A stretch of DNA of 64,000 nt from assembly GCA_012845835.1 (NCBI GenBank), contig JABAKD010000002.1, positions 5,640,106 to 5,704,105 of the forward strand, read 5' to 3'. Position 1 is the first letter of the stretch. Each line of letters starts with the position of its first letter. The stretch comes from Undaria pinnatifida. Its lineage: Eukaryota; Sar; Phaeophyceae; Laminariales; Alariaceae. Below are positions 55,801-64,000 of the stretch, piece after piece. The notes under the pieces are model-generated. The model was not told the DNA's origin. It saw only the letters and a program-made list of their open reading frames with translations, and searched no databases. A program made the position numbers and the translations under genes.

Positions 55801-58800
55801 TCGTGACTTGCGTAGTGCCGGAAGCGCAGTCGCATCACTCGCCAAGGTGAACGCCCCCCTCTCTCCGTGCTCCTCATTTGTCTTTTCTTCTTCGCCCGAA
55901 GTTATATGCGCGCATGAGTTCATTATGAAGGTTAGATTTGAGAAGAAAATAAATAACGCGTCGTGCAGATCAGATGGCCATTGACGATCTCCGTGATACG
56001 CGCCACTTGCAAGGCAGACATGGCACTATGCTACGATAGAGGAAGCACTTTCCGTCGGAAAATGTTTCTGAACGACGGGGCTCCTTAGCCCAAAATCGTC
56101 CGAAATTTGCCTTTTTTTTTGCATGATTCTCGCCATGTACCTAGTCCGTGGGTTTTTTCGTACGGTAGCGGTTTTGGTTTTCTCCAAATCAGCTTGACAA
56201 TGTGGGAGAGGTACTAAGCTCCTAAAATGAGGAACCTCGGAAAAATAAAAAATGGATTGGAAACCCATTGTGATTTCACGCGCAGGTTCGGGTCCTGCCG
56301 ACGACGCCATTTGTTAAGGAATTAGTGGGGTATTAGTCCGTTTGACCACTTGCAACTGGTTAACCAATAGGTTGCCCAAACTAAGCCTTATAACACACCT
56401 CTGTCGTAGCACGCGTCACATGTCCATGGTCTCTCTCATGCTGCCGGGTGGGGGGCGGGTGATCTGTACGATTGTAGCACGCGTTTCCTGGATTGGGATG
56501 TGTACTACACATAAATCCTGCTTCAAAGAGAATATCTTACGGACAGATCAAGGATCTATTCAATAGGACAGATCAAGGATCTATTCAATAGATGACAGAT
56601 CAAGGATCTATTCAATAGATGACAGATCAAGGATCTATTCAATAGATGACAGATCAAGGATCTATTCAACAGGACAGATGAAGGATCTATTCAATAGATG
56701 ACATAGACTATCTACAGTAGATAGAGCGTGATCTGCCCGATGTGAAAGGGTTTTACGGTCGACGCGCAACCCCAGCAACAATGCAAGCCAAATGACACTC
56801 GGCCACCAGACCCCTCCGTACCTCCCCAACCACCAACGCCGCGGTATTGGGGGGGGCTCGAGTTCTTTTCTTTTACCTTGGCCCAGGGTCACTCAAAACA
56901 CTAAACGGTAGCGACACTACAGTTACGTTTGTATATTTCTTTTTGCGCGCGCGATACATAGAATGTCTTGGTGAGCTGTTCCAGCAACAGATTATTTTCA
57001 AGTTCCGTTTTGAGTGGCGTACACAGATTAGTCTCAACTCGGTAAGGAACAAGGGGCCCCGGGGGTATATTATAAAAAATGAAAATACAGTCCAGCTGTG
57101 AGATCGAAGATTTCGTCGAAACTCATCTTTGCAAGCTGTGTGTGATACTCCGATCGTGCGCATTACGAGTTGTGTGTCCTCATTAAGGATATAGGTGGGG
57201 GTATATATCCCAGGTCCAGAGCAAGCTGCCTCCCCTTACACCCTTGACGCAGCATTCTACGTACGGTAATGAGCGTACCATTTTTTTTATGAGGGCCCTC
57301 CCTTGACGAGCCTTAGATGTTGAAAGGCATATTTTGGGAAAGCAATTGGTTAACCATTTCCAAGTCATGAAACGGACTAATGCCCCCACTAAACCCTCAA
57401 CAAATGGCGTCGTCGACAGACCATGGGTATTTTTGGTCGTGGGTTCGAATCCCACCATCCACGTTAATGATTTCTTTACTACTTTTCCCCCATGTCAAAC
57501 TTGAAAACAATCTTTCTTCCCGGTATTCCCAGGAAATAAAACCGCTTGGATATTGACACGTGCGCTCGTATATCCGGCCGACCTGCTATCCCGCCGTTTC
57601 AGGGGTGGAGGGTGTTGTAAGGTTTGGTTTGGGTAAGCAATTGGTTGACCTTTTGCCAGTGGGCAAACGGGCTAATACCCCACTAATTCCTTAACAAAAC
57701 AAAACATAGACCTCTCCCTAGACCTATTCATTTTCTCACGCTCTCCACTTGACGAGCCTTAGACCGCTCCCTAAAAATGATTTGGCGGGGGGCGGGGGGT
57801 TGCTACGTGTACCCTACGAACGATCCTATGACCTAGGAGTACAACGAAAAAAACAAAATTGGGGGAAAAAAAAATAAAGATTTCTCATTATTATTCTGCG
57901 TTAAGAAGATCCTTTTACGTATGCAACGAAAAATATCGAGGAAAAAACTATAACAATTTCCGCGACAATTCTGCGTTAACGGAAGCTCCGTTGTTCAGGA
58001 ACGGTTTCAGCTAGTTAAGTGCAAACTCCTTCTCAGCAGCGCGCGCCCCCGCCATCGAGATAACGATAGGCGCGTTCCACGATGTAGGGGGTAGCATGTC
58101 TCACTGATGGGTCTCTTACAGGCTACCAGGTAACATGTGACGCATGCTACGATATAAAGGTATACCTTTTTTTGGCGAAAAATGGCTCTTTAACCCAAAA
58201 TCGTCGGAAATACGCCCCATTTATTTTGCATTGATTTTCGTCGTGTTTCCAGGCCATGGGATTTTTCATCCGAACCGGTATCATAGCGATTTTTTTGTTG
58301 TTTCCAAATCAGCTTTTTTTGGCAAAGGTCTTAAGCGATCCCAAATTCAGCGAAACCTCTCAGAAAAAGTCGTGGTGCACGTCTATCGTACCATGTGTTT
58401 TGCCAGGTGTATTGTAGCATGTTGTAGCGTGTTATAGCATATTGTACTATGACGCATTCTACGGCAAAGAAAGGCGCACCGTTCGGTTTATGGGGCTGCC
58501 ACGTGCTACGATCTAGAAGTTTTCTCGCTGTTTTCCCGAGGATGTGTCCTTCTTAACCCAAAAACCGAATCGGAGAAAAACAAAACTGCCTTTAATATGA
58601 CACCTGGCACCGGATGAAAAATCCTATGGCCATTGTGTACACAGCGAGAATCATGCACAATAAAAAATACATGGGGCGTATCTCCGACGATTTGGGGTTA
58701 AGGAGCGCCGTCATCCGGAAACCATTTCAGACTAAAAGTGCTACTACTACTACCTCCATCGGAGCACGCCTCTTCATAGCTCGTCGCTTCGGGGGCTCTA

Positions 58801-61800
58801 CACCATTCGTTGGTACCTCACGCGGTAACGTGTTTGGGGTACATTGAGCATGAATCCCGCTGAGACCGAAACCACGGCCTGGAGGCACTAAAAAAAAGCA
58901 GATTATTCTTGCGAGACAATAGGTAAGATTCCGATAATTTTGGGTAGAGGCAGCGCGCCGTCCGTCAAATTTATTCAGGAAAAATTCTGACCAAAAAAAC
59001 GTGCAAGAATCTTGTCGCAGTGCACGCGTCCTAGATACACAATATAGTCGTAAAAACAATAAACTAGTGAGTTTTCTGCTCGTACGAATACATGTCTCCG
59101 GTTGGATAGACCTGTACGCCATAGGATTGAATAATATGGAACTTAGGCCTCTACTACCCGGTATACGTTCGGTGGTATACTGCATGCCACATGGGAATGA
59201 CGATCGAGTGCATTGCACTTTCATTGCTGCCCCGTTGTGGGCTTGTTGGCGGGGTATAGACCCAGGCTACGGTACCATAAGGGTCCCCTTTTTGGGCCTT
59301 TAATTTCAGTGGTCACTCGCGCGAGTAACCCCTTTGTTCCTTTGCGATCTTACGTTTTCTTCGTGTTGTGTATTGACGAGATCAATCCGCAAGACAAAGT
59401 TAATCTAAGCTGCGCCAAAACAACTGCCCAAACCACTTTCATCCGCGAGGTGCAGAGTCACTCGTGCGACTGGCTCAAACACACAACCAGCAAACATGGG
59501 GGTATGATACTACAATAATACCGTAGTCTTCGTCTATATAACGGAGAGCTCCCTGGACTCATCAGGAGCCATAATCCACAAACGAAAAGACGGCCGGCGA
59601 TAACACACGACTACGGTAGAAGAGGGAATACCCTACGTTTGACCACCGGGTTTGAGCCACTCGTCGTTCTACGGTAGCCCCGCCAACTTTCCTTTAACGA
59701 AATCGCCGGTTTCAAAACCAGCGCTCTACCGGTCGTATATCTTCTTAAATACGTTGTCCCTCGACAACGACACCCTCCCCGACGTCGTCGATCAGTAAAA
59801 AACCTTGAACACAAGAAACTATGTGGATTCTATTTTTTCCCATAGTATCCTTCCTTGTGTCGAGCAACCATGAAACGTTCGTTAAAGACAATAGCTGTTT
59901 TTTGGGGGTGGCTATCGTAGAAACAGTCAAGAGTGACTCTGTATCATCATCCCGGACGAAAATACTTTAGGCGGTGCTTTTTGGCGCAGCGCGTATCTTA
60001 CCATTCCGTTGCGGAGTCGCATCGCAAAGTTGAGAACAGCGTACCGAATACTAAGACCGCAAAGGGAACGGGAGGGTCACTCGCGCGAGTGACCCAGGAG
60101 GGCCACTCCAAAAAAAAAACTCAAAAGAGACCCCCCCATCGTATCATTGATCGTGAACAATCGCACGGCCTACACCGTAAAGGCGCACCAAGCATATTCT
60201 GAGGCGAGGGTCCTCTCTTTAAGGAGATCTTTTCTGCCTTCTTCTGAGGAAAAAACTGATATTGAGTGGGCTGAAAGGGCAACCCGATGAACACACACCA
60301 CCCGATGGTCTATAGGTATGTACATCGAAAATAAAATCACATTTTTTTGCGGAAAAAGAATGACATTAATTCCGACGGCTTTTGGGTGAAGAAGCCCCCA
60401 CGCGTGCTACGATAGAGGTATACCTTTTCTTGGCGAAAATGGTTTTTGAAGGACGGAGCCCATTAACCCAAAATCGTCGAAAATGGGCCAGTTTTTTCAT
60501 TTTGATTCTCGTCAACGAAATTCCGATGGTTTTGGGTTAAGGAGCCTTGTCTTTCAGAAAATATTTCAGCCGAAAAATACCACCTCCAATTGTAGCAAGA
60601 ATCAGTGGATTTTTTTTTAGTTCATCGTCAGCCGAAAAGCACTGCAATAGAATATCAGGATTTCCGCGGATCATGACCAAGCCCGCGGGTCGGGTTCTGA
60701 GGTTTTCTTAGGACTAATTCTACGACCCCCCCCCCCCCCCCCAAAAAAAAAAACAGCGATTTTATATTACGACGAATATTTCATGTCGGCTCAACACGAA
60801 GCATAGATCTTCATATATATATTTGTCTTGACTCGGGTGGGGGGAATGTTGCGACGGTGGAATGATATATACCCCCATTTTCCCCACCCGGTTTGAGGCA
60901 TTTCATACTCTCATTTTCATCACCGAATTTGAGGCATTCCACACCCCCATTTTCACCACCGTGTTTGAGGCATTTCATACCCCCATTTTCACCACCGGTT
61001 TGAGGCATTTTCATACCCCCATTTTCACCACCGGTTTTGAGTCATTTCACACTCTATTTTCACCACCCGGTTTGAGGCATTTCATACCCCCATTTTCACC
61101 ACCGGGTTTTGAGGCGTTTCATACCTCCATTTTCACCACCGGGCTTTGAGGCATTTCATACCTCCATTTTCACCACCCGGTTTGAGGCATTTCATATCCC
61201 CATTTCCACCACCGGTTTTGAGGCATTTCACCCCTCGCACGTGTGACTCTGTAGCTTGCTGACAAAAAACACTGTGCAGACAATTGTTTGGCGAAGTGCA
61301 CAGCTTACCATTTTATTGTGGATGATGTCCCAAGATCAACACGGCACGAAAGGTTAAAAGACCGGAAACGAACAGGAGAGTAACTCGCGCGCTAGTGACC
61401 CCAAGCCACTGGGAAAGAACACACACACAACTGACCTCCATACCGTAGCCAAGGCCTTGGACTTTTGCAGCAAAGTACGATGGAGCGATGACGCCGGGGT
61501 GACAAGGGGCACCACCGCATTTCAGGAGATACGGTAGGGAGCTGGTTTCAAAACCGGCGACATCGATACAGGAATGATGTGGGGACTACCATAAGACGAC
61601 ACTTCGGATCGATTCAGGTCTCGGGTCAGGAAGTTTTCGATATACCATCGGTCGAGTTGGGTCGGGAGTCAGAACGTTTTCAAGTATGACTCGTCAGGCC
61701 GGGTCAACCTGGCTCGATTCGACCCGCGATAAGTGGCCGGACCCGTGACCAAGCACTGAAAAAATGTCCTCAGAGTCACGAGCTTCAGCATCGGTGACTT

Positions 61801-64000
61801 TCATAAAGATCGTCATCAGATGCCGTAGCACGCACGATATATTGCCGGGGGTGTGGCGAGAGTAGTTTGCTGCCCGCAGCCCTGTCATTATACCAGCGTG
61901 GCACTCTCTTCGCACAGTGCTGCGATTCAATGAGGATAGTTATGAGGGATCGAACCGACCAAGGTCGAGGCAGAGGGGTCACTTTTTTGCGGCCTTTTTT
62001 CTTTTATCGACTCACAAAACCGCGCACGCGAGGGGGTTCTGCACCAATAACTTTATCAACTTTGACGCATGCTACGATGATAGAGGTAGCATTTTTTTTC
62101 GCTATTTTTTTTGTGTCTGAATGGCGGGCTCCTTAACACAAATTCGTCGGAAATGGACCACTTTGTTTTGCATGATTCTCGTTGTGTACCTCTAGGCCGT
62201 GTAACACAAATTCGTCGGAAATGGACCACTTTGTTTTGCATGATTCTCAATGTGTACCTCTAGGCCGTGTGATTTTTTCATCCGGGATCATAGCAGTTTC
62301 ATTTTCTCTCCAAATCAGTTTTTGGGAGAGGTATTAAGCTCCTAAATTCTGCAACCTCAGAAAAAAAAACGTGGTTCCCACCTCTATCGTAGGGTGCGTC
62401 TTTTGACCAACTTCACGGTCGTGGGGGGTACCCCCATCTTCGCCGCCTGGCCTTCACCAGTGGCGCGAGTTACTCTGCACCTCACTGACAATATCCCGTT
62501 AGGCAGCTCTTGTTCGGCGCGGCATATGCAGCTAACCGTTCCACTGGGGGTTTATATCGAAACATTAAGGCAGCAGGATAGCCTATGCTGTTGGCAAGAA
62601 GGAGGGGGGTCACTTGCGCGAGTGACCCGGAGCACCCGCTGCAAAGAAAAAAAGACCGCAAAAGGGACCCCTCTAACCGTAGCATTGGCCTTTTATGCGC
62701 TCGTTGCGCGCGCCGACCTCATGAGGCTGTGATTTTCAGTTTCCCGGGAAGCCTCGCCATGGAATTCTTTGTTTTCTGCTGACCAAAGCTACACGGTAGG
62801 GGGGTGGGTTCAATTACAAGGGACCTTTTTTTGCAGCGGCTTGGGGTCACTCGCGCGAGTGACCCCCCCTACCTGTTCTTTGCGGTCATAGGCTTTCGTG
62901 CTGTTTTGGTGTTTTGTTACATGAATCCTTGATGGGATGGTTAGCTACGTTACGCCCAACTACCCACCTAATAACGCGCTTTGGTCAGTGAGACCTGTAC
63001 AGAGTCACTCGTGCGACTGCTGAACACCAACCAGGTAGTGAAGAAGGGGGGTACCCCCTACCGTAGCCTTGCTCTGCTGGTCCCGTCAAAACATGATTCG
63101 TCGGTTTTCGAACGAAATGCCATATAGCCATCCGACGGTCGGAGTGCAGCACAGATTCTAAGAATTTTCTGAGCTCCTAACATGAAGAGTGTTATAGGGC
63201 TTAGTTTGGGTAAGCTATTGGTGAACTTTTTGCAAGTCGGCCAAACGGACTAATACCCCACTTACACCGGGCACCTTAACAAAGAGCTCAATATATCACC
63301 CGAAAAACCACTTCGAAGGCATTCGTCCGCGCAACCCGACCAATTTACAGGTTTTGGTATTGATCACGGGTTCTCATTTAATTGTCTGTGTTGTAGACTG
63401 TGTTCCCCCGAAATGAACACAATCTCACACCCATGCGTGGTCTTTTCTACGGCCTGGAAACCCTTTGGGCACGACCGTCTTTCGATGTGGAAAGGGCGAA
63501 TAGTGCGTAGATTTACAATTTGACAACGCTACTTGCACGCGCGCGTATGTATATTATTATTCCACCCCAACAGGCCGGGGAAACCCTAATGAAGGAAGCG
63601 CTGGGCAAAGAGCAGCAGGAGGAGGTCTTGAAGGCCTCGAAGGTAGAGACAAATATCGCTCGGTCAAACGCCATTCTTTTCAAAAAATATCACCATTAGG
63701 TTTCGGTTTGTCGTGTAATGTGAATTAATTACAGGTATCGTATCTGGGTGGGTTCTCTTTTTCCTGATGGGTAGAGTTCGGGTATATAGGTTCCTTTCGA
63801 AAGGGTTTCCCTTGCACCCGTTCCGCGCGGTAGGGTTGCAGCAGGAACTTATGGGCTCCTAACGTGATGAGCTCAAAATAGCTCACCTGAAGATGAGCTC
63901 AAAATAGCTCACCTGAAGCGTGACTTTGAAGGTCTTTGTTGGTTCGCGCGGACCCCGATCAATGCTTCTATGCTCTATCCCCAAAAACATACACTCGTAA
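46260..64000 (+). CDS. Gene B: spliced LOTUS / EXD1-like exonuclease paralog, 3' end outside the window
   Basis: Proposed join: 46260-46844, 50701-50829, 53535-53722, 55750-55846, 63574-63642, continuing beyond 64000. The visible product has 356 codons. It carries the LOTUS-like helix (residues 20-78), a basic Ala/Pro-rich linker, and an exonuclease domain of the EXD1/RNase D type from residue 137. It is the paralog of gene A, in opposite orientation, with start codons 2.5 kb apart. As in A, the Exo I Asp (Gln178), Exo II Asp (Gly246) and Exo III Tyr and Asp (Ser323, Ala327) are replaced. By analogy with gene A, an ATPase part may follow outside the window; this is inference only. Confidence 0.8.
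47850..47932. repeat. 42-bp tandem duplication
   Basis: Two nearly perfect units of ggagtgctgtcgccgacgtt... ending catcctcgac. Confidence 0.88.
48570..50060. repeat. GR repeat copy
   Basis: Start module at about 48575, block aaccggtgaggggaggg at about 48860, several G runs of 15 or more, and the 3' part with ggtgatgtggtcatgcaac. Confidence 0.82.
50349..50608. repeat. M3 element
   Basis: gactgattctgcgatagcc at the left and ggctatcgtagaacgactcg at the right. Confidence 0.86.
50701..50829 (+). CDS. Gene B exon 2: exonuclease strand with VIFDI
   Basis: 43 codons, phase 0 in and out. The acceptor is a pyrimidine-rich tract ending gcgtcacag|ATT and the donor is ACGAAG|gtgatt. It encodes SWSNSQAVIFDITVLEKT and EQLCTLLGD, and it joins to VVHDF in exon 3. 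Length and phase equal those of gene A exon 2. Confidence 0.88.
51490..51812. repeat. M2 element
   Basis: Palindromic cores gtcgctcacacgagtcacc (51572) and ttactcgcgcgagtgaccc (51732), right end cccctaccgtagcctggg. Confidence 0.68.
51795..51950. repeat. Three tandem units containing the M2 terminus
   Basis: Each unit has ccctaccg...agcc.gggtctct followed by cgtcgtcgactcg. Spacing is about 55 bp. Confidence 0.85.
52252..52521. repeat. M1 element
   Basis: acgcctgctacgatagaggt and ggtatacctctatcgtagca, full interior. Confidence 0.9.
53136..53416. repeat. M3 element
   Basis: gactgattctacgatagc at the left, interior gattgatgacgtcggggtgg and gggagctggtttcaaaacc. The right end is eroded. Confidence 0.8.
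53535..53722 (+). CDS. Gene B exon 3: Exo II region (VVHDF...LDTQLA)
   Basis: 188 nt, phase 0 in, phase 2 out. The acceptor is gaattcgcag|GTT and the donor is TTACAG|gtgcgt. It encodes VVHDFTNGAKALRRHFG and ILDTQLAFEAVLGD. Gly246 sits where the catalytic Asp is expected. An M1 element begins only about 12 nt after the donor. Confidence 0.92.
53735..53984. repeat. M1 element, reversed
   Basis: gtatgctacgacagagatag at the left and cctctattgtagcacgcgtc at the right. It starts about 12 nt after the exon 3 donor. Confidence 0.83.
54423..54712. repeat. M2 element with a single internal unit
   Basis: ctgcggtagggtatc at the left, one copy of the tttgaggcatttc unit near 54498-54510, cattcgcgcgagtgacccc, and right end ctatcgtagctttggcc. 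Confidence 0.72.
54807..55090. repeat. M1 element, reversed
   Basis: cgcgtgctacgatagatgtag and cacctctatcgtagcgcacg. Confidence 0.86.
55750..55846 (+). CDS. Gene B exon 4: Exo III region
   Basis: 97 nt, phase 2 in, phase 0 out. The acceptor is gtgatgcag|G (the same nine bases as in gene A) and the donor is GCCAAG|gtgaac. It encodes RSPISPRDLRSAGSAVASLA, matching gene A exon 4. Tyr and Asp of Exo III are replaced by Ser323 and Ala327. Confidence 0.87.
56024..56418. repeat. M1 element split by a TL insertion
   Basis: ctatgctacgatagagg at the left and gtcgtagcacgcgtc at the right. A partial TL element occupies about 56255-56395. Confidence 0.82.
56312..56395 (-). mobile_element. TL terminal repeat with part of interior, inside M1
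   Basis: TGTTAAGGAATTAGTGG to CCTTATAACA, 84 bp, preceded by a piece of TL interior (gttcgggtcctgccgacgac). Confidence 0.72.
56541..56703. repeat. Tandem repeat, 25-27-bp unit, about six copies
   Basis: Unit gacagatcaaggatctattc plus aatag/aatagat, almost identical between copies. Confidence 0.93.
57062..57200. repeat. GR start module, isolated
   Basis: gaaaatacagtccagctgtg through cctcattaaggatataggt, with no G-rich body. Confidence 0.82.
57318..57696 (+). mobile_element. TRIM-like element (TL), full length
   Basis: Terminal repeats 57318-57402 and 57613-57696, each starting TGTTG and ending CAACA/TAACA. The interior contains gtgggttcgaatcccacc (57425-57442), a tRNA T-arm-like string. No open frame of note. 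Confidence 0.75.
58140..58399. repeat. M1 element, reversed
   Basis: acgcatgctacgatataaagg and cacgtctatcgtaccatg. Confidence 0.85.
58499..58770. repeat. M1 element
   Basis: cacgtgctacgatctagaag at the left and cctccatcggagcacgcc at the right. Confidence 0.8.
59263..59528. repeat. M2 element
   Basis: ccaggctacggtaccat and ataccgtagtctt, with ggtcactcgcgcgagtaacc. Confidence 0.75.
59662..59929. repeat. M3 element, reversed
   Basis: gtcgttctacggtagcccc and ggctatcgtagaaacagtc. Confidence 0.84.
59930..60165. repeat. M2 element, partial
   Basis: gggtcactcgcgcgagtgac at about 60074 and right end cccccccatcgtatcattg. Confidence 0.65.
60400..60600. repeat. M1 element, shortened
   Basis: acgcgtgctacgatagaggt at the left; the right end is decayed to acctccaattgtagca. 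It abuts a second truncated M1 interior (about 60240-60398). Confidence 0.75.
60835..61455. repeat. M2 element carrying an expanded minisatellite
   Basis: Flanks match 54423-54712 (gggggaatgttgcgacggtg at the left; cctccataccgtagccaagg at the right). The interior holds about ten copies of a 34-37-bp unit. Confidence 0.78.
60872..61232. repeat. Minisatellite, 34-37-bp unit, about ten copies
   Basis: Unit contains ccccattttcaccaccggt followed by ttgaggcatttcata, with small length changes. Confidence 0.93.
61470..61602. repeat. M3 element, right part
   Basis: gatgacgccggggtgacaag, gggagctggtttcaaaacc and gactaccataagacgacac. Confidence 0.68.
62064..62400. repeat. M1 element, reversed, with internal duplication
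   Basis: acgcatgctacgatgatagagg and cacctctatcgtagggtgcg. A 68-bp interior segment is duplicated in tandem (62134-62269). Confidence 0.85.
62415..62690. repeat. M2 element
   Basis: Left ggtcgtggggggtaccccc, core gtcacttgcgcgagtgaccc (62609), right ccctctaaccgtagcattgg. Confidence 0.68.
62788..63068. repeat. M2 element, best preserved
   Basis: gctacacggtaggggggtg at the left and ccccctaccgtagcctt at the right, with gtcactcgcgcgagtgaccc and agagtcactcgtgcgactg inside. Confidence 0.85.
63120..63360. repeat. GC5 repeat with a TL insertion
   Basis: atccgacggtcggagtgcagc through gagctcctaacatg, continuing after the insertion with gagctcaatatatcacccg and cgcaacccgacc. Confidence 0.8.
63190..63281 (+). 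mobile_element. Solo TL terminal repeat with 5-bp target duplication
   Basis: 92 bp from TGTTATAGGGC to CCTTAACA. AAGAG occurs directly before (63185-63189) and after (63282-63286). The termini form the inverted pair TGTTA/TAACA. Confidence 0.87.
63574..63642 (+). CDS. Gene B exon 5 (tentative): acidic helix
   Basis: 23 codons, phase 0 in and out. The acceptor is a strong pyrimidine tract (tattccaccccaacag|GCC) and the donor is TCGAAG|gtagag. It encodes GETLMKEALGKEQQEEVL, a charged helix with slight resemblance to the junction of gene A exons 5 and 6. It is placed in gene B by strand, phase and position only. It could be a chance open stretch. Confidence 0.42.
63815..64000. repeat. GC5 repeat running off the window
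   Basis: cgcgcggtagggttgcagcag, then gatgagctcaaaatagctcacctgaag in two tandem copies, then the gaccccgatcaatgcttcta block. Confidence 0.72.

Larger units (their letters stand above)
55847..63573 (+). other. Gene B intron 4 (if exon 5 is right)
   Basis: 7,727 bp dense with repeats: M1 at 56024, 58140, 58499, 60400 and 62064; M2 at 59263, 59930, 60835, 62415 and 62788; M3 at 59662 and 61470; TL elements; tandem arrays. Confidence 0.5.

Noticed and set aside
60862-61149. Repeat protein frame (FEAFHTPIFTT units)
   Set aside because: The minisatellite unit is near 36 bp, so a frame stays open by unit length alone; unit length changes break it.
1-64000. CRISPR arrays, operons, rRNA genes
   Set aside because: Tandem arrays here have no spacers of constant length between identical repeats, genes are spliced, and no rRNA signature is seen.

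Overview
The window looks like nuclear DNA of a eukaryote with long, repeat-filled introns. A photosynthetic protist such as a stramenopile alga is my best guess, but this is weak inference: it rests on GT-AG introns with pyrimidine-rich acceptors and on a Ycf45-type ATPase, a family found in cyanobacteria, plastids and algae. There are no bacterial-style operons, no CRISPR array and no convincing RNA gene. Most open frames of 60-120 codons here are chance frames; the coding signal is in short exons that must be joined.

Two paralogous spliced genes, placed head to head, account for nearly the whole window. Gene A runs on the minus strand from an ATG at 43787 to a stop at 8142. I can assemble 15 exons (2,259 nt, 752 codons plus stop) whose reading phases agree at all 14 junctions. 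It joins three modules: an N-terminal LOTUS/OST-HTH-like winged helix, a 3'-5' exonuclease domain of the EXD1/RNase D type, and a SpoIIIAA/Ycf45-type P-loop ATPase with intact Walker A and Walker B motifs. Gene B starts at 46260 on the plus strand. It shows the LOTUS and exonuclease parts in five exons and leaves the window near 64000, so its ATPase part, if present, is not visible. Exons 2, 3 and 4 have the same lengths (129, 188 and 97 nt) and phases in both genes, while their introns differ completely. In both genes three of the four DEDD exonuclease residues are replaced, so the domain is probably a catalytically dead RNA-binding module, as in animal EXD1.

Layout: 1-8141 lies downstream of gene A, with repeats and no recognised gene. 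8142-43787 is gene A, about 94 percent intron. 43788-46259 is the 2.5-kb shared 5' region. 46260-64000 is gene B with its introns.

The introns hold several repeat families, named here only for this report. M1 is a roughly 250-bp terminal-inverted-repeat element ending in CTACGATAGAGGT (about 20 copies). M2 is an element of about 270 bp with CTACGGTAGGGGG termini and internal TCACTCGCGCGAGTGA palindromes. M3 is an element of about 260 bp ending in TTCTACGATAG. GR is a G-tract-rich long repeat (four main copies) whose first about 130 nt also occur alone. TL is a TRIM-like element with 84-92-bp TG...CA terminal repeats, including a solo copy with a 5-bp target duplication. GC5 is a GAGCTC-containing repeat. 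A 360-bp inverted duplication in gene A intron 1 carries a conserved 73/74-codon frame.
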